Assembly (NCBI GenBank): GCA_025980465.1
Contig: JAICXJ010000024.1
Coordinates: 1-45,089 of the forward strand
Source of the DNA: Frankiales bacterium
Lineage (GTDB): Bacteria > Actinomycetota > Actinomycetes > JAFAQI01
DNA: 45,089 bases
Direction: 5' to 3'
The notes below the pieces were generated by a model. It did not search any database and was not told the DNA's origin. It saw only the letters and a program-made list of their open reading frames with translations. This document shows, in pieces, positions 40,361 to 45,089 of this stretch. Position numbers and translations under genes: made by a program. Positions within the stretch are counted from its first letter, which is position 1; each line of letters opens with the position of its first letter.

Positions 40361-40390
40361 CACGCCCGTCAGGGTGATCCTTCATAAGAT
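40356..40390 (+). promoter_or_regulatory. Promoter with operator-like 18-bp inverted repeat ahead of the SDR/acyl-CoA dehydrogenase operon
   Basis: CCTGACACGCCCGTCAGG at 40356-40373 matches the element at 26194-26211 in 17 of 18 positions and has perfect arms CCTGAC/GTCAGG. It overlaps the stop codon of the OYE-like gene. A TAAGAT -10 hexamer lies at 40385-40390, eight bases before ATG 40399, consistent with a leaderless transcript. It suggests a separate, regulated promoter for the genes from 40399 rightwards. Confidence 0.65.
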
Positions 40391-40398
40391 GAGCCGCG

Positions 40399-40967
40399 AT
40401 GAGAGCGCTTGTCACCGGCGGGAAGTCCGGCATCGGTGCGGCCGTTGCGGCGCGGTTGGCCGACGCCGGGCACGAGGTCGTGATCTGGGAGCTGGCTGAC
40501 GGCGCCGACAGCGTGGTCGAGGTCAGCGACCCCGCGCAGGTCGACGCCGTGATGAAGCCGGGTCGGGCGGCTCGATCGTGGTCGTGACCAGCATCAGCGG
40601 GACGGTGGTCGACCGGATGATGGCGGCGTACTGCGTCTCGAAGGCGGGCGCCGACATGCTGGTCAAGGTTGCGGCCGCGGAGCTGGGAGTGAACGGCATC
40701 CGGGTCAACGGAGTCGGTCCCGGTGCGACGAGGACGCCGCTGTTGTCGCAAGCAGAACTTCTCCCGGGCTGGGTCGACGGGCTGACCGAACGTGCGGCGC
40801 TGGGCCGGCTCGGCGAGCCCGACGACATCGCTGCCGCGATCGTCGACTTGCTCGACCTCGAGTGGGTGACCGGGCAGGTACTGTTCGCCGCTGACGGTCT
40901 GGCGCTACACAGCCGGCTCGACGCGTTCGGCCAGATGCAGCGCGTCTACGGGAAGCCCAATGACTGA
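40399..40967 (+). pseudogene. Short-chain dehydrogenase/reductase gene with internal deletion and frameshift
   Basis: The N-terminal frame encodes MRALVTGGKSGIGAAVAARLADAGHEVVIWE, a complete TGxxxGIG cofactor motif, then stops about 60 residues in (PGRAARSWS). In another frame, GGSIVVVTSISGTVVDRMMAAYCVSKAGADML follows at once, with the catalytic Ser and the Y-x3-K motif, and continues to the natural C-terminus. The 80 or so residues that normally lie between, including the N-N-A-G motif, are missing. The total is 189 codons in place of about 245. This is a broken gene or a compound sequencing error; a functional enzyme is unlikely. Its end overlaps the next gene by eight bases. Confidence 0.85.
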
Positions 40968-42150
40968 CCCACCGCCGACCGACTCGGAGCCGCCGATCGA
41001 CTACGACTTCGGCGCCGCCGCAGCCGAGCTACGGCTGCGGTTGCGCGCGCTGATTCGAGAACACCTCCCGGCGGGATTCCTCGGCGCCTTCAGCGACAAC
41101 CCGGCTGACCTCGCACTGACCCAGGAGTTCTGCAAGGTGCTCGCCGACGAGGGCCTGCTCTGCCTGTCCTGGCCCACCGAGTACGGCGGTGGGGGCGGCT
41201 CGGTGTGGGAGCAGACCACGGTTCGCGAGGAGATGTGGGCCCACCACGAACCCCGCGGTGCGCAGTACATGGGGGTCAACTGGGTCGGCCCGGCCCTGAT
41301 GCGACACGGCACCGAGGAGCAGCGGGCGATGCATCTCCCGCCCATCGCTGCCGGTGAGGTGATCTGGTGCCAGGGGTTCAGCGAGCCGGAGGCCGGGACC
41401 GACCTCGCCTCGCTGCGGACGCGAGCGGAGCCCGACGGCGACGGCTGGTTGATCACCGGGCAGAAGGTCTGGACCTCCTACGCGCAGATGGCGCAGTGGT
41501 GCGTGCTGGCGGCGACCACCGACCCGCAGTTGCCGAGCGCCGAGCGCCTCACCCTGTTCCTGGTGCCGATGGACCGCGATGGGATCGAGGTCCGGCCGAT
41601 CGCCTCGATGCTCGGCCCGCACCACCTCAACGAGGTGTTCCTGGACAAGGTCCGAGTCGGCCCACAGGACGTGCTCGGCAAGGTGGGCAGTGGCTGGGCG
41701 GTGATGCGGGACGCGCTCGCCTACGAGCGGGTCGGCATCGCGCGCTACGCCCGGTGTGAATCGCTGCTCGCCCGGATGCTCGCCGTACTCGACAGCGACG
41801 ACTCCTGGGACCGGCTCGCGCCGGCCTTGCACACCCGATGGGTGCGGGCGCTGGTGGACCTTCGGATCGCGCGGCTGCTGGCGTACCGCGCTGTCGGCGA
41901 GCAGATCGACGGTATCGACCCGGCGAACGCGGCGGCAGCAAGGATCGTGACGACGACCTGCGACCAGAGCGTCGCGGAGATCCTGATGGAAGCAGCCGGC
42001 GCCGCCGCACTCGACGCCGGCCCGACCGGACCGCTCGCGGGAGCGGTCGACGATCACTGGCGCTACGCGCAGGCGGCCACGGTCGCGTCCGGCACGATCG
42101 AGGTGCAGCGGATTCTTGTCGCCCGTTCAGTGCTGGGGGCCTCGCGGTGA
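40960..42150 (+). CDS. Acyl-CoA dehydrogenase, larger subunit of a pair
   Basis: A 396-aa FAD enzyme. It shows LSWPTEYGGGGGSVWEQTTVREEM, the FAD/substrate block IWCQGFSEPEAGTDLASLRTRAEPDGDGWLITGQKVWTSYAQMAQWCVLAATT and C-terminal ASGTIEVQRILVARSVLGASR. It is followed without a gap by a second, shorter acyl-CoA dehydrogenase gene (GTGA overlap). Adjacent pairs of this kind form alpha2-beta2 heterotetramers in steroid-degrading actinobacteria, each heterodimer sharing FAD. It would introduce an alpha-beta double bond into a bulky acyl-CoA and pass electrons to ETF. Confidence 0.94.
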   Translation: MTDPPPTDSEPPIDYDFGAAAAELRLRLRALIREHLPAGFLGAFSDNPADLALTQEFCKVLADEGLLCLSWPTEYGGGGGSVWEQTTVREEMWAHHEPRGAQYMGVNWVGPALMRHGTEEQRAMHLPPIAAGEVIWCQGFSEPEAGTDLASLRTRAEPDGDGWLITGQKVWTSYAQMAQWCVLAATTDPQLPSAERLTLFLVPMDRDGIEVRPIASMLGPHHLNEVFLDKVRVGPQDVLGKVGSGWAVMRDALAYERVGIARYARCESLLARMLAVLDSDDSWDRLAPALHTRWVRALVDLRIARLLAYRAVGEQIDGIDPANAAAARIVTTTCDQSVAEILMEAAGAAALDAGPTGPLAGAVDDHWRYAQAATVASGTIEVQRILVARSVLGASR

Positions 42151-43088
42151 GGACCACCTTGCCCGCCGACGTCGTGTCGTACGGCGACGCTGCGCGAAGC
42201 CGGTTGTCGCGACTCGGCGGCGCCGAGTTCGCCTTGCGGTGCGAGACCGATCGCCCGCTTCGTGACGGCGCTGGCGAGGCGCTGTCCGACCTGGGAGCGA
42301 GTGACCTCGATGTGCGGTCGGACCTGAACCAGTTCCTCGCCGCGGCGCAACTGTGCCGGGTCGCCGGATCGGTCGCGTTGCCCTGGCCGCTGGTCGAGGA
42401 GCTGCTTGCGATCGATGGTGCGCGGCTGGCACTCCTAGACCCGATGACCCCACGTATCGACCACGGTGACCTCGCCGGATCCTGGGTCGGCAGCGACCTC
42501 GACGGGCACGCCGTCGCCGTCCGCCCCGGCCCGCCGCGAACGGCAAAGCTCGGGCCGTTCGTGGTTCTCGCCGAGCTCGGTGAGACGGCAGCGCGGATCT
42601 CGGCGGCTGACGTCGCCCGGCACCAGGTGCTGGCGAGCTGGCGCATCCTCGGCACCCTCGAGGCAGCGTTCGGACAGGTGGTCGAGCACGTGAGGGCGCG
42701 GACCCAGTTCGGTCAGCCGCTCGCCGAGTTCCAGGCGGTGCGATTTGCGATCGCCGATGCAAACGTTGCGCTTCGGGGACTGGAGGAGCTGGCGAAGTTC
42801 ACCAGCTGGCGCCTCGCGGCTGCGCCCGGTCCGCGCGCAGCGGTTGACGCGACGGTGCTGCGGCTGTCGGCGGTCGACTCGGCGGTCCGGGTCCTTCGGA
42901 CCTGCCATCAGATGCTCGGCGCCGTCGGCTTCTGCAACGAGCACGATGTGTCGGTCCTCGACCGGCATCTGCAGCCACTCCTACGGCTGCCGGTGTCTGC
43001 CGAGGTGCTCGCCGCCCGGCTGGTCCCTGCGGTGAAGTCCGGCGACTTCGAGACGTTGTTCTCCGATGCCGGCGGAGTTGCGCACTGA
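42147..43088 (+). CDS. Acyl-CoA dehydrogenase, smaller partner subunit
   Basis: A 313-aa protein, shorter than a classical acyl-CoA dehydrogenase (about 380-400 aa). The N-terminal part is divergent and lacks the usual middle FAD-binding block. The C-terminal part is clear: AAFGQVVEHVRARTQFGQPLAEFQAVRFAIADANVALRGLEELAKF and LRTCHQMLGAVGFCNEHDVSVLDRHL. This asymmetry relative to the preceding gene is what is seen in heteromeric acyl-CoA dehydrogenases of the FadE/ChsE type. GTG at 42147 overlaps the previous stop; its own stop overlaps the ligase ATG (TGATG). Confidence 0.9.
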   Translation: MRTTLPADVVSYGDAARSRLSRLGGAEFALRCETDRPLRDGAGEALSDLGASDLDVRSDLNQFLAAAQLCRVAGSVALPWPLVEELLAIDGARLALLDPMTPRIDHGDLAGSWVGSDLDGHAVAVRPGPPRTAKLGPFVVLAELGETAARISAADVARHQVLASWRILGTLEAAFGQVVEHVRARTQFGQPLAEFQAVRFAIADANVALRGLEELAKFTSWRLAAAPGPRAAVDATVLRLSAVDSAVRVLRTCHQMLGAVGFCNEHDVSVLDRHLQPLLRLPVSAEVLAARLVPAVKSGDFETLFSDAGGVAH

Positions 43089-44578
43089 TGCGACCCGGAA
43101 TCAGCGGGGTGCTCGACCCACCGCTACGCGCCCGTCCGGACGCCACGGCCGTGATCGGTCGTTCCGGGGAGCTCACGTACGCCGAGCTCGATGCCATGGC
43201 TGACCGGTCCGCCGCCGCGCTGTGGCAGATGGGGATGCGACCGGGCGACCGAATCGCGGCGACGCTGCCCAACGACCTCGACGCCGTCATTGCATTCCAC
43301 GGCGCGATGCGGATCGGCGCGATCTGGGTCGGTATCGGCCAGGCGCTCGCCGCCGCCGAGAAGCAGCAACTGCTTGACGCCTGCGACCCGCGGCTGTATC
43401 TCGCCGCCGACGACGTCATGGAGGAGTGGCGCTCGACCATGACGAGCGCAAGTCCGGCGCCGGAGGTCGAGATCGACGTCCATGCTCCGGCCGGGATCGC
43501 GTTCACCAGCGGCACGACGGGGCTGCCGAAAGGCATCGTGCACTCCCAGCACAACCTGCTGCTGCCGGGTGAGGTGCTGGTTGCGAGTCGGGGGTGGGAC
43601 TCCTCGTTGCGTAAGGGTGATTGTCTGCCCTTGACGATCCTCAACATGATGGTCCTCACCACGTTGCTGACGGCCCAGGCGCAGGGCTGCTGCATCCTCA
43701 TGGACCGGCGAGACGCCGACGGGGTCGCCGAGTGGGTCGAGAAGAGCCAGATCACCGTCTTCAACGGAGTACCGGCACAGTTCCACGATCTGGTGACCAC
43801 GAAGCAGGTCGATCCGGCTCGCTTGGCGTCGCTGCGCGAGGTGTGGAGCGGCGGCGGTGACTGCCCGGAGTCGCTGCGAAGCCGGTTCGCAGAGATCTAC
43901 GGGCTTCCGGTGCGCACCACCTATGGGCTGACCGAGGCGCCGACGGTGGTGTCGATCGACCCGATCGGTGGTGAGCGCCGGCAGGGAGCGAGTGGTCGGG
44001 TGCTCGGCCACCTGCTGGTCCGGACCCGCGGGAAGGACGGCGTGCTGCTGCCGCCCGATGTGGAGGGCGAGCTGTGTCTTGGGCCCCGAACCGAGGGCCC
44101 ATACGCCGGGCGATACACGCCGTACCTCGGTTTGTGGAAGGACGGCGCCGTCACGTCACCGCCGTCGCTCCCGGTGCCGACCGGAGATGTCGGGATCGTG
44201 GACCCGGACGGCTGGCTGTACGTGCTTGACCGGCTGAAGGTCCTCATCGTGCGAGGCGGTGCGAACGTGTACCCGGCCGAGATCGAGCGAGTGCTGCTCA
44301 CGGTGTCCGGTGTGGCGGGCGTCGTCGTCTTCGGCGTCCCGGATGAACGCCTCGGTGAACGGGTCGCGGCCTTGATCGAGCCGGCAGAAGGCGCGCAGGT
44401 CTCACTCGACGAGCTCCGCTCCGCCTGCGCGGAGCAACTTGCTGATTACAAGGTGCCGGAACGCTGGGGGAGGCTCGACGCCCTGCCCCGCAACGCTATG
44501 GGCAAGGTGGTGCGGCTCGGCCTCGTCGACCTGCTGGAGACCGCAGCCACACCCTTGGAGGGATCACAAAGTGAGTGA
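43088..44578 (+). CDS. AMP-dependent acyl-CoA synthetase
   Basis: A 496-aa adenylate-forming ligase. It has the P-loop AFTSGTTGLPKGIVHS, TYGLTEAPTVV, the VPTGDVGIVDPDGWLYVLDRLKVLIVRGGANVYPAEIE hinge region and LPRNAMGKVVR with the catalytic Lys. It would make the acyl-CoA that the flanking dehydrogenase pair oxidises. It is shorter than the other two ligases of the window, and its middle holds no unusual insertion. The start overlaps the previous stop by one base; the following SDR start lies inside its last codons. Confidence 0.93.
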   Translation: MRPGISGVLDPPLRARPDATAVIGRSGELTYAELDAMADRSAAALWQMGMRPGDRIAATLPNDLDAVIAFHGAMRIGAIWVGIGQALAAAEKQQLLDACDPRLYLAADDVMEEWRSTMTSASPAPEVEIDVHAPAGIAFTSGTTGLPKGIVHSQHNLLLPGEVLVASRGWDSSLRKGDCLPLTILNMMVLTTLLTAQAQGCCILMDRRDADGVAEWVEKSQITVFNGVPAQFHDLVTTKQVDPARLASLREVWSGGGDCPESLRSRFAEIYGLPVRTTYGLTEAPTVVSIDPIGGERRQGASGRVLGHLLVRTRGKDGVLLPPDVEGELCLGPRTEGPYAGRYTPYLGLWKDGAVTSPPSLPVPTGDVGIVDPDGWLYVLDRLKVLIVRGGANVYPAEIERVLLTVSGVAGVVVFGVPDERLGERVAALIEPAEGAQVSLDELRSACAEQLADYKVPERWGRLDALPRNAMGKVVRLGLVDLLETAATPLEGSQSE

Positions 44579-45089
44579 AGGCGGCACGGTCCGTCGTACC
44601 GCACTGATCACCGGTGGAAGCGCCGGGATCGGTCTCGCGTGCGGCGAGGCACTCATCGAGCGGGGGTACGAGGTGGTGCTGACCGCCCGAGGGGAGGACC
44701 GGCTGCGGGCCGCGGCTGAGCAGATCGGTGCCCGGTGGGTCGCCGGCGACGCTGCCGAGCCAGAGCAGATGACGGCCGTCGTGGCCGGATGTGAGCGGAT
44801 CGACCTGTTGGTGCACTCGGCGGGAATCCTGCGCGGCACGTTCGTGCGCAAGGAGACCGTCGAGGACTTCGATGCGGTGATCCGGGGCAACCTGCGTTCG
44901 GCGTACGTCACTACGCATGCGGTGCTGCCGAAGATGGGTGTTGGCGGTCGGATCATCTTCCTGTCCTCCTCATCGAGCCTGGAGCCGATGAAGGCCAGGT
45001 CGGCGTACTCCGCCTCCAAGGCAGGTCTCAATGCCTTCGCTAAGGCGCTCGCCCGCGAGGTATCTCGCGATGGGATCAACGTCAACCTG
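44571..45089 (+). CDS. SDR family oxidoreductase (3' end beyond the window)
   Basis: The first 173 codons of a short-chain dehydrogenase. The start GTG (VSEGGTVRRTALITGGSAGIGLACGEALIERG) has the TGGSxGIG cofactor motif and is preceded by GGAGG nine to ten bases upstream. LLVHSAGIL corresponds to the N-x-A-G motif, with Ser-Ala-Gly here. The catalytic Ser (IIFLSSSSS) and Y-S-A-S-K (YxxxK) are present, so the active site is complete. It overlaps the ligase gene by eight bases. It probably oxidises a hydroxyacyl intermediate and may supply what the broken SDR at 40399 has lost. It is cut by the window end. Confidence 0.9.
   Translation, partial: MSEGGTVRRTALITGGSAGIGLACGEALIERGYEVVLTARGEDRLRAAAEQIGARWVAGDAAEPEQMTAVVAGCERIDLLVHSAGILRGTFVRKETVEDFDAVIRGNLRSAYVTTHAVLPKMGVGGRIIFLSSSSSLEPMKARSAYSASKAGLNAFAKALAREVSRDGINVNL

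Overview
The window is high-GC, densely packed DNA from an actinobacterium. The support for this is many GTG starts, chains of ATGA/GTGA/TGATG start-stop overlaps, leaderless-looking promoters, DUF2277 and DUF2237 proteins, branched-chain-amino-acid-type ABC importer genes, and a mycobacterial/rhodococcal-style acyl-CoA catabolic gene set. Species cannot be fixed from sequence alone. No rRNA, tRNA, CRISPR array, transposase, integrase or replication origin was seen. No gene-free stretch exceeds about 220 bases.

Left part (1-10.7 kb). A leftward operon encodes an energy-coupling-factor vitamin importer: a T subunit, a fused double-ATPase and an S subunit. A cobalamin riboswitch precedes it, so vitamin B12 or a corrinoid is the likely cargo. 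Divergent to it are an MFS transporter and a DUF2277 protein. A DMT-family membrane protein, a fused ETF beta-alpha protein, an enoyl-CoA hydratase and two divergent TetR regulators follow.

Importer region (10.7-19.5 kb). A leftward lipoprotein binding protein with a very long Thr-Gly linker is divergent from a rightward operon. That operon holds an unknown secreted anchored protein, a small membrane protein with a Cys/His-rich tail, a fused LivH-LivM permease, LivG- and LivF-type ATPases, and a luciferase-like oxidoreductase.

Catabolic operon 1 (19.7-26.2 kb, leftward). An acyl-CoA ligase, a phosphotransferase-fold protein, a cytochrome P450, a thiolase-like protein and a Rieske oxygenase are encoded in one chain. 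The first four are coupled by overlapping start and stop codons. The set suggests CoA activation plus oxygenation of a hydrophobic substrate, possibly a steroid, terpenoid or aromatic side chain.

Middle (26.2-34.2 kb). Small single genes (methyltransferase, DUF2237, VOC, phosphoesterase, SRPBCC, MmcQ/YjbR) are followed by a leftward trio: acyl-CoA ligase, double hot-dog MaoC-like dehydratase and enoyl-CoA hydratase.

Right part (34.2-45.1 kb, rightward). This holds a HyuB/HyuA pair, a VOC protein, an unknown protein, an old-yellow-enzyme homologue with altered active-site motifs, a broken SDR gene, two adjacent acyl-CoA dehydrogenase subunits, an acyl-CoA ligase and an SDR cut by the window end.

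Two non-coding signals tie the window together. An 18-bp inverted repeat (arms CCTGAC/GTCAGG), identical at 17 of 18 positions, lies upstream of both catabolic operon 1 and the SDR/acyl-CoA dehydrogenase operon, and suggests a shared regulator. A hairpin repeat family (core AGCAATG-TGG-CATTGCT) occurs in several copies at exactly two places. Both places are junctions between convergent genes, which fits a REP-like or terminator-like element.
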